22,705 nt of DNA from Pseudomonadota bacterium. GTDB taxonomy: Bacteria; Pseudomonadota; Gammaproteobacteria; Burkholderiales; Burkholderiaceae_D. The notes beneath the pieces are model-generated. The model did not search any database. It had not been told where the DNA came from and saw nothing but the letters and a program-made list of their open reading frames with translations. The position numbers and the translations under genes are program-made. This document shows positions 1 through 9,988 of this stretch, piece after piece; the first letter of the stretch is position 1; each line of letters begins with the position of its first letter. The stretch is taken from contig JAFECY010000331.1 of assembly GCA_018241865.1 (NCBI GenBank), forward strand, positions 1-22,705, given 5' to 3'.

Positions 1-19
1 TACCCCATCCCCATCCCAA

Positions 20-40
20 CCTTCCCCTTGAAGGGGAAGG
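20..40. repeat. Perfect palindrome, probable intergenic repeat
   Basis: Arms ccttcccctt (20-29) and aaggggaagg (31-40) are perfect reverse complements around one base, set in a C-rich tract. It resembles in style the C/G-rich palindromes around the DUF559 gene at 6696-6731 and 7090-7125, but is not the same sequence. It sits beyond the 3' end of orn and could act as a hairpin on a transcript. Between it and orn lie two perfect copies of gtgtccgcc (61-78) after an imperfect one. No gene is visible in 1-97. Confidence 0.6.
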
Positions 41-97
41 AGTATTCAAGATGTTCCGCCGTGTCCGCCGTGTCCGCCGTGGTTAATAAAATTCTCG

Positions 98-703
98 TTA
101 CAACTTGATGAAGTGCTCGCGGTAGTACTTCAATTCTTCCACTGACTCAATGATGTCGGCCAGCGCAGTGTGCTTCTGGTGTTTCTTGAAGCCGGTCGCC
201 AGTTCCGGCTTCCAGCGCCGGCACAGCTCTTTCAGTGTCGAGACATCCAGATTGCGGTAGTGGAAAAAAGCTTCCAGCTTGGGCATGCCGCGCACCATGA
301 AGCGGCGGTCCTGACAAATCGAATTGCCGCACATCGGCGACTTGCCGCTCGGAACAAAGTGTTTGAGGAAGGCGATGATCGCGCTTTCGGCATCGGCTTC
401 GGAAACGGTCGAGGCCTTGACCCGGTCGATCAAACCGGAGCGGCCGTGGGTGCCTTTGTTCCAGGCGTCCATGCCGTCGAGGATGGCATCGGCTTGATGA
501 ATCGCGAACACCGGCCCTTCGGCCAACACGTTCAAGTCGGGATCGGTGACTACCACCGCCACTTCGATGATGCGGTCCTTGTCGGGGTCGAGCCCGGTCA
601 TTTCCATATCGACCCAGACCAGATTGAATTCGTTGGGGCGGGTGGGCGCCGTGCCATGCGTTGCGCCTTGGGTTGCGCCTTGTTGGGGAGTCGGTTGTGA
701 CAT
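98..703 (-). CDS. orn: Oligoribonuclease (DEDDh 3'-5' exoribonuclease)
   Basis: Orn degrades the 2-5 nt RNA fragments left by other RNases, and also pGpG from c-di-GMP turnover, in the cytoplasm. The protein contains the DEDDh exonuclease motif I (VDMEMTGLD), the [11 protein letters not shown] segment and a C-terminal HTALADI motif that keeps the catalytic His and the last Asp. The C-terminal YYREHFIKL is identical to that of E. coli Orn as I remember it. I place the start at the ATG at 703 (MSQPTP...), which has AAGGA about 10 bases upstream. The frame stays open to 757, but that extension would overlap the divergent neighbour and does not look like Orn. The first ~20 residues are low-complexity (Gln, Thr, Gly, Ala) and are an extra tail relative to E. 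coli. The gene is divergent from the M48 protease, with 44 bp between the starts. Confidence 0.96.
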   Translation of the reverse strand: MSQPTPQQGATQGATHGTAPTRPNEFNLVWVDMEMTGLDPDKDRIIEVAVVVTDPDLNVLAEGPVFAIHQADAILDGMDAWNKGTHGRSGLIDRVKASTVSEADAESAIIAFLKHFVPSGKSPMCGNSICQDRRFMVRGMPKLEAFFHYRNLDVSTLKELCRRWKPELATGFKKHQKHTALADIIESVEELKYYREHFIKL

Positions 704-747
704 AATGGTTTTCCTTGTAGATCGCGCCATTTTCGCACAGGCACCGC

Positions 748-2007
748 ATGAATTCATCTCTGTTTTCGCTCTTGTTTATCGCCTTTCTGGTTGTCACACT
801 TATCACACGCTTGTGGTTGGCCTCGCGCCACATCCGCCATATCCTGCGCCATCGCCACGCCGTGCCGACGCAATTCGCTGAAAAAATTCCAGTGCAAGCG
901 CACCAGAAGGCAGCGGATTACAGCATCGCCAAAACCAAACTCGGGCTGGTGGTATTGATCGTCAATAGCTTCGCCCTGCTCGGCTTCACCCTGTTCGGCG
1001 GTCTGCAATGGCTGTCGGTGGCGATGCTGCAAATCGCCGGCACCGGCATGCTGTATCAACTCGGTTTGCTGCTGGCCTTCGCCGCGATTTCCGGGCTGAT
1101 CGACCTGCCTTTCAATTACTACGCGCAATTCGTGCTGGAAGAAAAATTCGGCTTCAACAAAATGACGCCGGGTCTGTTCATCGCCGACACCGTCAAAGGC
1201 GTGGCCATCGGTACGGCCATCGGCTTGCCGCTGGCTTGGGTGGTGCTGACCCTGATGGCCGGGGCCGGCGAGTGGTGGTGGCTGTACGCATGGATCGTGT
1301 GGAGCGCGTTCCAGTTGCTGATGCTGGTGCTGTACCCGACCGTGATCGCGCCGCTGTTCAACAAGTTCACGCCGCTGGCCGACGACGATGTGCGCGTCCG
1401 CATCGAAGGCTTGATGCAGCGGGTCGGTTTCGCTTCCAAGGGTTTGTTCGTGATGGACGGCTCCAAACGCAGCGCGCATGGCAACGCTTACTTCTCCGGT
1501 TTCGGCACGGCCAAGCGCATCGTCTTTTTCGACACTCTGTTGGCGCGCTTGGCGCCGCAGGAAATCGAAGCGGTGCTGGCGCACGAGCTCGGTCACTTCA
1601 AGCTCAAGCACATCGTCAAGCGCATGGTCGTGATGTTCGCGCTCTCGCTCGGCTTTCTAGCGCTGCTTGGTTATCTCAAGGCACATGTCTGGTTCTATGT
1701 CGGCCTTGGCGTCACGCCGCTGCCCGGTATCAGCAACGACGCTATGGCATTGATTTTGTTCATGCTGGTGCTGCCGGTGTTCACCTTCTTGCTGTCGCCG
1801 CTCAGTTCGATCACCTCGCGCAAACATGAATTTGAAGCCGACGCCTTCGCCGCCCAATACACCAACGCGCAAGATTTGGTGACGGCGCTGGTCAAGTTGT
1901 ACGAAGACAATGCCGCGACGCTGACGCCCGACCCGCTGCACTCGACCTTTTACGATTCGCACCCGCCGGCTTCGCTGCGTATCGGCAAGCTGCTGGCCGC
2001 GAAATAA
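748..2007 (+). CDS. M48 (Ste24/CAAX prenyl protease-like) membrane metalloprotease
   Basis: This is a 419-residue integral-membrane zinc protease of family M48. The zinc site is HELGH at residues 279-283, and the third ligand is probably Glu361 in the [10 protein letters not shown] motif (residues 360-369), which also supplies Asp365. A hydrophobic segment starts the protein (about 4-25), further membrane segments lie around 65-180, and another pair flanks residue 300-350, as in Ste24-type enzymes. It is longer than HtpX (about 290 aa) and has the Ste24 layout. Bacterial members are thought to act in membrane-protein quality control rather than prenyl processing; the substrate here is unknown. 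No strong ribosome-binding site precedes the ATG. It starts a cluster with the dehydratase (15 bp gap) and rsgA. Confidence 0.9.
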   Translation: MNSSLFSLLFIAFLVVTLITRLWLASRHIRHILRHRHAVPTQFAEKIPVQAHQKAADYSIAKTKLGLVVLIVNSFALLGFTLFGGLQWLSVAMLQIAGTGMLYQLGLLLAFAAISGLIDLPFNYYAQFVLEEKFGFNKMTPGLFIADTVKGVAIGTAIGLPLAWVVLTLMAGAGEWWWLYAWIVWSAFQLLMLVLYPTVIAPLFNKFTPLADDDVRVRIEGLMQRVGFASKGLFVMDGSKRSAHGNAYFSGFGTAKRIVFFDTLLARLAPQEIEAVLAHELGHFKLKHIVKRMVVMFALSLGFLALLGYLKAHVWFYVGLGVTPLPGISNDAMALILFMLVLPVFTFLLSPLSSITSRKHEFEADAFAAQYTNAQDLVTALVKLYEDNAATLTPDPLHSTFYDSHPPASLRIGKLLAAK

Positions 2008-2022
2008 AATCAGGAGCACATC

Positions 2023-2394
2023 ATGACGATCACCACCGCCGAATTGCTTGCCCGCCATTGCGCGCACTGCGAGCAGGGCTTGAGCGCCGCGCAAGTGCAG
2101 AACTATCTTTCCGCCGTCGCTGGCTGGCAAGTGGAAAACGGCAAAGCAGACGGCAACATCGTCAAGACCTTCGCCTTCCAGAACTATTACGAGACGCTGG
2201 CCTTCGTCAACGCCATCGCTTACGTGATCCACGCCGAAGACCACCACCCCGACCTGCTGGTCGGCTACAACCGTTGCACGGTGAAATTCAACACGCACTC
2301 GGTCAATGATGGCAAGGGCGGCTTGTCGGAAAACGATTTCATCTGCGCCGCCAAGGTCGATGCCGTGTTCGCCACCGCCTCCACCCATCGCTGA
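2023..2394 (+). CDS. phhB: Pterin-4a-carbinolamine dehydratase
   Basis: A 123-residue protein of the PCD/DCoH family, which dehydrates 4a-hydroxytetrahydropterin and so recycles the pterin cofactor of aromatic amino acid hydroxylases. The family signature is EDHHPDL at residues 72-78, followed by a Tyr ([10 protein letters not shown]) and a [16 protein letters not shown] C-terminal segment, here [25 protein letters not shown]. AGGAG lies 8-9 bases before the ATG. It is sandwiched between the M48 protease and rsgA, and no phenylalanine hydroxylase gene is in the window, so the role in this organism cannot be tied to phenylalanine breakdown from the sequence alone. The stop overlaps the rsgA start (TGATG). 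Confidence 0.92.
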   Translation: MTITTAELLARHCAHCEQGLSAAQVQNYLSAVAGWQVENGKADGNIVKTFAFQNYYETLAFVNAIAYVIHAEDHHPDLLVGYNRCTVKFNTHSVNDGKGGLSENDFICAAKVDAVFATASTHR

Positions 2395-3287
2395 TGGCGC
2401 AACTGACCGCCACCATCATCGCCGCCCACGGCCGCCACTATCTGGCGCAAGCCGATGGCAAATTTTTTCAGTGCGTCACGCGCGGCAAGAAAAGCGATGT
2501 CGCCGTCGGCGATGTCGTACACGTCAAGCAAACCTCGACCGACCAGGCGGTGATCGAAGCCATCGCCGAGCGCAAGACCCTGCTGTACCGCTCCGACCAG
2601 TACAAGTCGAAACTGCTGGCCGCCAACGTGACGCAATTGTTCATCGTGGTCGCCACCGAGCCGGGCTTCTCCGACGACCTGGTATCGCGCGCGCTGGTCG
2701 CCGCCGAAGCGGCCGGCATCCGGGTGCACATCATCCTCAACAAGACCGATGTCATCGACCTGCTGCCGCAAGCGCGCGAACGGATCGCCCTCTATCGCAA
2801 GCTGGATTACCCGGTGCACGAAGTGTCGGCGCGCAGCGCGCCGGATGAAACAAAGGCCGTACTCGAACCTTTGCTCGAAGGCCAGTCCACCATCCTGATC
2901 GGACAAAGCGGCATGGGCAAGTCATCGCTCATCAACCTGCTGGTGCCGGACGCCGACATCGCCACCCGCGAAATCTCCGCCGCGCTCGACACCGGCAAGC
3001 ACACCACTACCTTCACCCGCCTGTACACGATCAAGCCCGGCACCAGCGTGATCGACTCGCCCGGCTTTCAGGAATTCGGCCTCTACCATTTAAGCGAAGG
3101 CATGCTGGAACGCGCCTTCCGCGAATTCGCCCCGCACTTGGGGCAATGCCGCTTCTACAATTGCCATCATTTGAACGAACCGGGCTGCACGGTGCTGGCG
3201 GCGGTGGCGTCAGGGGAGATTGCGCAGATACGGCATGATCTGTATCGGCAACTGGTGCATGAGGCGGCGCAGACGGTGGGGTATTGA
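2394..3287 (+). CDS. rsgA: Ribosome small-subunit biogenesis GTPase RsgA
   Basis: RsgA is a circularly permuted GTPase that checks late 30S subunit assembly. The 297-residue protein has the expected order: an N-terminal OB-fold, then the G4 motif NKTD (116-119) ahead of the G1 P-loop GQSGMGKSS (170-178), then G3 DSPG (221-224), and a C-terminal zinc knuckle with Cys252, Cys257, His259 and Cys265. G4 before G1 is the hallmark of the permuted fold. The start codon shares one base with the stop of phhB, and no separate ribosome-binding site is evident, so translational coupling is likely. It is the last gene of the + strand cluster starting at 748; no clear intrinsic terminator follows. Confidence 0.96.
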   Translation: MAQLTATIIAAHGRHYLAQADGKFFQCVTRGKKSDVAVGDVVHVKQTSTDQAVIEAIAERKTLLYRSDQYKSKLLAANVTQLFIVVATEPGFSDDLVSRALVAAEAAGIRVHIILNKTDVIDLLPQARERIALYRKLDYPVHEVSARSAPDETKAVLEPLLEGQSTILIGQSGMGKSSLINLLVPDADIATREISAALDTGKHTTTFTRLYTIKPGTSVIDSPGFQEFGLYHLSEGMLERAFREFAPHLGQCRFYNCHHLNEPGCTVLAAVASGEIAQIRHDLYRQLVHEAAQTVGY

Positions 3288-3467
3288 TGGGACAGGCAAG
3301 ATTGGCCCTGCTGACCAGTAGTTGACGCTTTTGTTTTTCTGGCTATACCCTGCATAATGTTCACGCATCCAATGAGAAGCTATGGCCATGCGGGTTTCGG
3401 ACGGAGCGGGAAAAATTTTCTTTGTTGCGCTGGCCAGTTAATTTTCCAAGATGCAAATTAAATCAAG

Positions 3468-4183
3468 CTAGGCGTCACACCAAACTTCAAGGCGGTCGTT
3501 ATGAGCACAATTGGCGTAAACGTTCGGGACGACAAATTGGCGGCCGACTGTCTTGACGCATTAGTAGCATTTCCCGTTGCCATTCAGCACATGCGCGAGT
3601 CGAGCGACGCTATTGCTATCCCAAACCACATGCAAGCCCATACAAGAGATGCGTTCGCTGCCCTTGATACAGCGCAGCGCGATTGTCGGATGATCGCTGC
3701 AACAGCAACAGATCGCCTGTATCGGCACATTGTCGAGCTAACTGTCCTTGACACATTCACTCGCAGCTACACGGCGGTTGCTGTCAAAGAGTTCTACTCT
3801 CAACTTGCAACTCGGCAAGTCGGAACCTTCTACATTCTCGACAACTCGCTAAGGCAAGATCGGTTCATGGCAGTGCTGGAGCTTCTTGGCATTGCGGGCA
3901 TTTCATGCTTCTCACCCAACACTCACGGCACAGATTGGCTACCTATCGAAAGAGACATTCGGCACACCTCATCATCGCATGTCGCGTACATCGAGCCGGA
4001 CGCAACTGCCAATCACTTGGCTGCAGCGGTTGCGCTTGCCAAGCGTCTCAATTCCGTTGCCACGTTTCGCAATGAGGCTCCTGAGAATCCTAGCCTGAGC
4101 GTTATTAGTTTGCCGGGAGCCAATGCAAGTGACGCCTAACGATTCAAACCGATGCCGCTTCGCGGCACGGCTTAATTCAGGTG
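3468..4183 (+). mobile_element. Solitary integron-type gene cassette (5' core to attC)
   Basis: The segment has the architecture of an integron gene cassette. It begins after the G of a core-like gctaggc (3467-3473; consensus GTTRRRY with one change), contains one ORF, and ends in an attC site whose 5' R box overlaps the ORF stop codon. The last base is the G at 4183, where integrase cuts. The bases after it (ttgact) do not complement the R'' box. This is expected if the cassette lies beside ordinary host sequence rather than another cassette. No integrase gene or attI is visible in the window. The unoccupied target would read ...aatcaag-ttgact.... Confidence 0.65.
3501..4139 (+). CDS. Cassette-borne protein of unknown function
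   Basis: I do not recognise this 212-residue protein. It starts at ATG 3501 with AAGG about 9 bases upstream. It appears soluble, with no signal peptide or membrane segment. An N-terminal helical half (about 1-95) holds several Gln/Arg/Asp-rich stretches. A segment around residues 108-135 (QVGTFYILDNSLRQDRFMAVL) looks like an alternating beta/alpha core. The C-terminal quarter carries HVAYIEPDATANHLAAAVALAK. The TAA stop at 4137-4139 lies inside the attC R'' box, which is typical of cassette genes. Base composition is less GC-rich than that of the flanking core genes. The cassette context makes an accessory, possibly stress- or interaction-related role plausible, but no function can be assigned. 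Confidence 0.75.
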   Translation: MSTIGVNVRDDKLAADCLDALVAFPVAIQHMRESSDAIAIPNHMQAHTRDAFAALDTAQRDCRMIAATATDRLYRHIVELTVLDTFTRSYTAVAVKEFYSQLATRQVGTFYILDNSLRQDRFMAVLELLGIAGISCFSPNTHGTDWLPIERDIRHTSSSHVAYIEPDATANHLAAAVALAKRLNSVATFRNEAPENPSLSVISLPGANASDA

Positions 4184-4189
4184 TTGACT
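4134..4189 (+). other. attC recombination site (59-base-element type)
   Basis: The R'' box gcctaac (4134-4140) matches RYYYAAC. Inner arms aaaccg (4146-4151) and cggctt (4168-4173) pair with one mismatch, leaving one unpaired base (a, 4152). They surround a perfect terminal hairpin tgccgc-ttc-gcggca (4153-4167). The R' box gttgact (4183-4189) keeps the invariant GTT. From memory the whole site closely resembles attC sites of aadA-type cassettes. Only gtt of R' pairs with R'', as expected when the six bases after the cut come from the target. Confidence 0.75.
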
Positions 4190-4244
4190 TCCAGCTTTTC
4201 GCATTAGCGCCCGACAGCAATGAATCGGACGCAGGCATTCACGA

Positions 4245-4263
4245 TCTGACACATCGTGTCAGA
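4245..4263. promoter_or_regulatory. Perfect inverted repeat upstream of the monooxygenase
   Basis: Arms tctgacac and gtgtcaga flank atc and are perfect reverse complements. It lies 74 bp before the monooxygenase start and has no T-run, so an operator is more likely than a terminator. A second, weaker inverted repeat, ccttgt-gaat-acaagg (4288-4303), lies between it and the gene. The bound regulator is unknown. Confidence 0.4.
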
Positions 4264-4337
4264 ACACATCCCCCCCCTTACACATGCCCTTGTGAATACA
4301 AGGCCACACAACAGGCGCCGAAAGTAAAACAAAGAAC

Positions 4338-5534
4338 ATGATGCAGCAAGCCACATCAGCACAACTCCGCATCGGCATCGTCGGCGCAGGCACGGCCGGC
4401 TTGGCGACCGCCATCGCCTTTGCCCGTTCCGGCCATCATGTCCAGGTTTTTGAAAAACATCCCTCCCTCGCCACGCTGGGAGCCGGTCTGCTGATCCAGC
4501 CGCAAGGCGTGCGCGCGCTGTCCGAACTGGGCGTGCGCGACGAATTCAACGCCGCCAGCGTTCCCATCGATCGGCTGCTGGGCAAGAACCAGCGCGGCTG
4601 GCGGCTGGTTGACGTCGCCTATCCCGAGCACCACGCGCGCGCCGTTTCGCGGTCGGCGCTGGCACACCTGCTGTTGCGCGCCGCGCTCGCCGCCGGCGTC
4701 GAGGTGCGCTTCAATACGCCCATCGAACAGGTGGAAACCGATGGCAAGCTCGGCTGCATCCGCAGCGCAAGCGAACGGATGCCATTCGATCTGGTGGTGA
4801 TTGCCGACGGCGCATCGTCCGTGCTGCCGGCGCAGGTCGGATTGGCGGTGCCGTCCAGCCTGTACAAATGGGGCGCTTTGTGGGCGATGGTCGATGTCGA
4901 TCACTGGCCGCACGCGCGCGTGCTGCAGCAACGCTTCCGCACCACGCGCCAGATGTTCGGCCTGATGCCGACCGAGCGTCGTGGCGACAAGCTGCGCCTG
5001 TCGCTGTTCTGGAGCCTGCCCTGCGCTGCCTATCCGGCATGGAAAGCCTCATCGCTCGACGCCTGGAAAGCGCAGTTGCTCGACCTGTGGCCGGAATCGG
5101 CACCAGCCGTCGAGCAAATCCACGCACACGACCAGCTTACTTTCGCGACCTATCACCACGCTTGGCCGCGCCGCCTGGCCAACCCGCCGATCTGCATCGT
5201 CGGCGACGCCGCGCATGCGATGAGTCCGCAACTCGGACTGGGCGCGACGCTGGCGGTGCAGGATGCCCTGCTGCTGGCGCAACACGTCAATGCGCGAGGC
5301 GTTGCGGCGGGCACGCTATCCTTCGCCAAAAAGCGGCTGCCAGCGGTGCGTGCCTATCAAGCGCTGAGCCGCACATTGACGCCGTGCTTCCAGGCGGATG
5401 GCGGCGGACTGTGGCGCGACCTGCTGTTCGCGGCAGGCCTGCACATCCCCGGTGTGCCGTGGCTGATGCATCGCAGTATCGCCGAACCGCAACCGCGCGC
5501 CAGATTGGCGGTCGAAGAGCCTGATTGCGCTTGA
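4338..5534 (+). CDS. FAD-dependent monooxygenase (UbiH/salicylate-hydroxylase-like)
   Basis: A 398-residue class A flavoprotein monooxygenase. The N-terminal Rossmann motif GAGTAG (16-21) binds the ADP part of FAD. The middle DG motif (VVIADGASSVLP) contacts FAD and NAD(P)H. The GD motif GDAAHAMSPQLGLGA starts at residue 289 and contacts the flavin ribityl chain. Such enzymes hydroxylate aromatic or other small organic substrates with NAD(P)H and oxygen; the substrate cannot be read from the sequence. Two tandem ATGs (4338, 4341) are possible starts and no clear ribosome-binding site separates them. The gene stands alone between the cassette and the argF leader, with similar inverted repeats on both sides (4245-4263 and 5563-5576). 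Confidence 0.85.
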   Translation: MMQQATSAQLRIGIVGAGTAGLATAIAFARSGHHVQVFEKHPSLATLGAGLLIQPQGVRALSELGVRDEFNAASVPIDRLLGKNQRGWRLVDVAYPEHHARAVSRSALAHLLLRAALAAGVEVRFNTPIEQVETDGKLGCIRSASERMPFDLVVIADGASSVLPAQVGLAVPSSLYKWGALWAMVDVDHWPHARVLQQRFRTTRQMFGLMPTERRGDKLRLSLFWSLPCAAYPAWKASSLDAWKAQLLDLWPESAPAVEQIHAHDQLTFATYHHAWPRRLANPPICIVGDAAHAMSPQLGLGATLAVQDALLLAQHVNARGVAAGTLSFAKKRLPAVRAYQALSRTLTPCFQADGGGLWRDLLFAAGLHIPGVPWLMHRSIAEPQPRARLAVEEPDCA

Positions 5535-5562
5535 CGGTTGCTGATTTTTTTCATGCAAGATC

Positions 5563-5576
5563 GACACGAACGTGTC
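5563..5576. promoter_or_regulatory. Inverted repeat after the monooxygenase, before argF
   Basis: gacacg-aa-cgtgtc is a perfect inverted repeat preceded by gatc, like the related palindrome at 4245-4263. It has no following T-run. It could be an operator for the argF promoter region or a half of a paired site around the monooxygenase. Confidence 0.3.
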
Positions 5577-5638
5577 ACCAATAATCTGTCACTGACGGCA
5601 GTATCGCTGAACGCTAAGCAATTGAATTCGTTCGATAT

Positions 5639-5669
5639 TTGCCCGAACGCTAGTGAAAACCCTTATAAT
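5639..5669 (+). promoter_or_regulatory. Candidate sigma-70 promoter upstream of argF
   Basis: A consensus -10 box TATAAT (5664-5669) is preceded by ttgccc (5639-5644, four of six -35 bases) at 19-base spacing. A 10-bp palindrome taaggcctta (5671-5680) lies at the expected transcription start. The direction is toward argF. Confidence 0.45.
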
Positions 5670-5686
5670 TTAAGGCCTTATGAACG

Positions 5687-5727
5687 CGGCGGCGGGCGCC
5701 AACCTGACCGCCGTTTTTTATTTTTTT
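5687..5727 (+). terminator. Intrinsic terminator in the argF leader
   Basis: A stem cggcgg (5687-5692) / ccgccg (5708-5713) is followed at once by six T, an A and seven T. It faces the + strand and sits about 20 bases after the candidate promoter and 60 bases before the argF start. It may either end transcripts from the left or attenuate argF. Confidence 0.6.
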
Positions 5728-5779
5728 GATTATTGCTGGACCGGGTCAAGCACCAGCGGCGCTTTGCCTCCGACAAATC

Positions 5780-6691
5780 ATGATCAAACACTTTCTCCAG
5801 TTTTCCGACTTCACGCTTGACGAGTTCGACTACGTGATGGAACGTTCGCGTCTCATCAAGCGCAAGTTCAAAAATTACGAACCGCACCACACGCTGACCG
5901 ACCGCACGCTGGTGATGGTGTTTGAGAAGAATTCGACCCGCACCCGCCTGTCCTTCGAGGCCGGCATGCACCAGATGGGCGGCGCGGCGATTTACCTCAA
6001 CACCCGCGACAGTCAGCTCGGGCGCGGCGAGCCGGTCGAAGACGCGGCGCAAGTGATGTCGCGCATGTGCGATGTCATCATGATCCGCACTTTCGGCCAG
6101 GACATCATCGAGCGCTTCGCCGCCAACTCGCGCGTGCCGGTCATCAACGGCCTGACCAACGAACATCACCCCTGCCAGGTGCTGGCCGATGTCTTCACCT
6201 TCATCGAACAGCGCGGCTCGATCGCCGGCAAGACCGTGGCCTGGATCGGCGACGCCAACAACATGCTTTATTCCTGGCTGCAGGCGGCGCAAGTGTTCGG
6301 CTTCCACGTCAATGTTTCGACCCCGGCCGGCTATCCGATCGACATGTCGCTAGTGGCAGCGGACAACCAGCGCTATACGGTATTCGCCCATCCGTCGGAT
6401 GCCTGCGTCGATGCCGATCTGGTGACCACCGATGTCTGGACCAGCATGGGCTTCGAGGAAGAAAACGCCGCGCGCCTAAAAGCCTTCGACGGCTGGATCG
6501 TCGATGCCGCCAAGATGCAGCGCGCCCATCCCGACGCTCTGTTCATGCATTGTCTGCCGGCGCATCGCGGCGAGGAAGTGGCAGCGGAAGTCATCGACGG
6601 CCCGCAATCGGTGGTCTGGGATGAAGCGGAAAACCGCTTGCATGTGCAAAAAGCGCTGCTGGAATATCTAGTCATTGGCAAGCTGACCTGA
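5780..6691 (+). CDS. argF: Ornithine carbamoyltransferase
   Basis: ArgF joins carbamoyl phosphate and ornithine to make citrulline, the sixth step of arginine synthesis in the cytoplasm. The carbamoyl phosphate loop STRT is at residues 52-55, HPCQ at 130-133, and the ornithine-binding HCLP motif at 257-260; the SMG loop (VWTSMG) is present. The length of 303 residues is normal. I chose ATG 5780 (MIKHFLQFSDF), which matches the family's N-terminus. The open frame to 5726 would add an unrelated 18 residues. No good ribosome-binding site precedes it. Its partner argG follows after the DUF559 insertion. Regulation may involve the leader terminator at 5687-5727. Confidence 0.95.
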   Translation: MIKHFLQFSDFTLDEFDYVMERSRLIKRKFKNYEPHHTLTDRTLVMVFEKNSTRTRLSFEAGMHQMGGAAIYLNTRDSQLGRGEPVEDAAQVMSRMCDVIMIRTFGQDIIERFAANSRVPVINGLTNEHHPCQVLADVFTFIEQRGSIAGKTVAWIGDANNMLYSWLQAAQVFGFHVNVSTPAGYPIDMSLVAADNQRYTVFAHPSDACVDADLVTTDVWTSMGFEEENAARLKAFDGWIVDAAKMQRAHPDALFMHCLPAHRGEEVAAEVIDGPQSVVWDEAENRLHVQKALLEYLVIGKLT

Positions 6692-8518
<1,827 letters not shown>

Positions 8519-8557
8519 AGAAATCCTTTTCAACTTCACACAATCAAACACAAAATC

Positions 8558-8872
8558 ATGAGCACCCAATTCGATCACGTTTCCGTCATCAAGAAATCCA
8601 ATATTTATTTCGATGGCAAATGCGTTTCGCACACTGTCCTGTTCACCGACGGCACCAAGAAAACCATCGGCGTGATTTTTCCGTCGAAGCTAACCTTCAA
8701 CACCGGCGCACCGGAAATCATGGAAATCAACGGCGGCAAATGCCGCGTGCTGCTGGCTGCCGGCGGCGACTGGAAGACTTATGAAGCCGGTCAGCGCTTT
8801 GAGGTGCCGGGCAATTCCAGCTTTGATATCGAAACCCTGGAAACGCTGGATTACGTCTGCCACTTCGGCTGA
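8558..8872 (+). CDS. ppnP: Pyrimidine/purine nucleoside phosphorylase (DUF1255)
   Basis: A 104-residue single-domain cupin-like protein. Family residues are evident: [39 protein letters not shown], and the C-terminal half [30 protein letters not shown]. PpnP phosphorolyses several nucleosides to base and ribose 1-phosphate and so serves nucleoside salvage. The length equals the usual ~95-105. It lies 39 bp after argG on the same strand and ends in a shared bidirectional terminator with murB. Confidence 0.92.
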   Translation: MSTQFDHVSVIKKSNIYFDGKCVSHTVLFTDGTKKTIGVIFPSKLTFNTGAPEIMEINGGKCRVLLAAGGDWKTYEAGQRFEVPGNSSFDIETLETLDYVCHFG

Positions 8873-8897
8873 TCTCACGACGCCTTAGGCGTCAACA

Positions 8898-8935
8898 AAA
8901 AAGCCGCTGCAAGGCAATCGCCCCAGCGGCTTTTT
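8898..8935. terminator. Bidirectional intrinsic terminator, ppnP/murB
   Basis: Stem aaaaagccgctg / cagcggcttttt (8898-8909, 8924-8935) has A- and T-tracts on both sides, so it works for ppnP (+) and convergent murB (-). A smaller hairpin gacgcc-tta-ggcgtc precedes it at 8879-8893. Confidence 0.85.
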
Positions 8936-8953
8936 GTTTGCCCGGCGTTTTTA

Positions 8954-9979
8954 AATGAATACCGGCTCGGGTTCGAGTTGCACGCCGAAGCGCGCCAACA
9001 CATCATCCTGAATCTGCCGCGCCAGCCGGGCAATATCCTCGCCGCTGGCGCCACCGTGATTAACCAGCACCAGCGCCTGTTTTTCATACACGCCTGCCGC
9101 ACCCACGCGTCTGCCCTTCCAGCCGCATTGGTCGATCAGCCAGCCAGCCGCCAGCTTGACACTACCGTCGGGCTGGGCATACGCCGGCAGCGCCGGGTAT
9201 TGCGCCAGCAAGGTATTGCGCACCGCCGCGCTCACCACCGGGTTCTTGAAAAAGCTGCCGGCATTGCCGATCGCCAGCGGATCGGGCAGCTTGCGGGTGC
9301 GAATAGCGATCACGGCATCGCTGACTTGCTGCGGCGTCGGGGCGGCGATCTGGTGCGCCGCCAGTTCCTGCGCCACGTCGGCATAACGCAGATTGGCTTG
9401 CCAGCGTTTGGGCAAGGCAAAGGTAACGTCGAGGATGGCGACCTTGCCGTGCAGGCGGCGCTTGAACACGCTGTCGCGATAGGCGAATTCGCAAGCGGCA
9501 TTGTCGAGGTTGCTGGTGACGCCGGTTGTGAAATCGAATACCGTCACGGCATGCAGGACATCTTTGATTTCCGCACCATACGCGCCGATGTTTTGTATCG
9601 GCGCTGCACCGACGCTGCCGGGGATCAGCGATAAATTCTCCAACCCGCCGTATCCTTGCGCCAGCGTCCATTGCACAAATGCATGCCAGTTCTCGCCGGC
9701 CGCCGCGCGGACATACACAGTCTCTTCATCCTCGCCGACCGCGGCCATCCCCTTCATGGCCATGTGCAGCACCAGACCGGGGAAGTCGCCGGTCAGGAGG
9801 ATGTTGCTGCCGCCGCCGAGTATCAAGCGTGGCAAGGCGCGCAAATCGTCATCGCCATTGATTTTCAGCAACATATCCGCTGCGACCACCTCCAGGAAGC
9901 ACTGCGCGCGTGCAGCGATGCCGAAGGTATTGTGTTCGCGCAAGGAATGATCGGAACGGATAGGAAGATGGGCTGCCAT
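8954..9979 (-). CDS. murB: UDP-N-acetylenolpyruvoylglucosamine reductase (type I)
   Basis: MurB reduces UDP-GlcNAc-enolpyruvate to UDP-MurNAc with NADPH and FAD in peptidoglycan synthesis. The FAD-binding region includes [10 protein letters not shown], the [23 protein letters not shown] motif, the catalytic-Ser region NAGSFFKNP, and near the C-terminus [11 protein letters not shown] followed by ...EPEPVFI, typical of the E. coli-type (type I) enzyme. I start it at ATG 9979 ([20 protein letters not shown]). An upstream in-frame extension to 10090 would run into yajQ and does not look coding. The 3' end is given approximately: the stop codon lies at about 8951-8956. It is convergent with ppnP and divergent from yajQ. 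Confidence 0.94.
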
Positions 9980-9988
9980 AGGGCGCTG

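Noticed and set aside
5680-5817. Leader ORF MNAAAGANLTAVFYFF... upstream of argF as an attenuator peptide
   Set aside because: It runs through the terminator and into argF, has no arginine run and no ribosome-binding site, so it is probably chance.
8879-8893. gacgcc-tta-ggcgtc as an attC-like remnant after ppnP
   Set aside because: It lacks the AAC/GTT core bases and any L boxes; it is a simple small hairpin next to a terminator.
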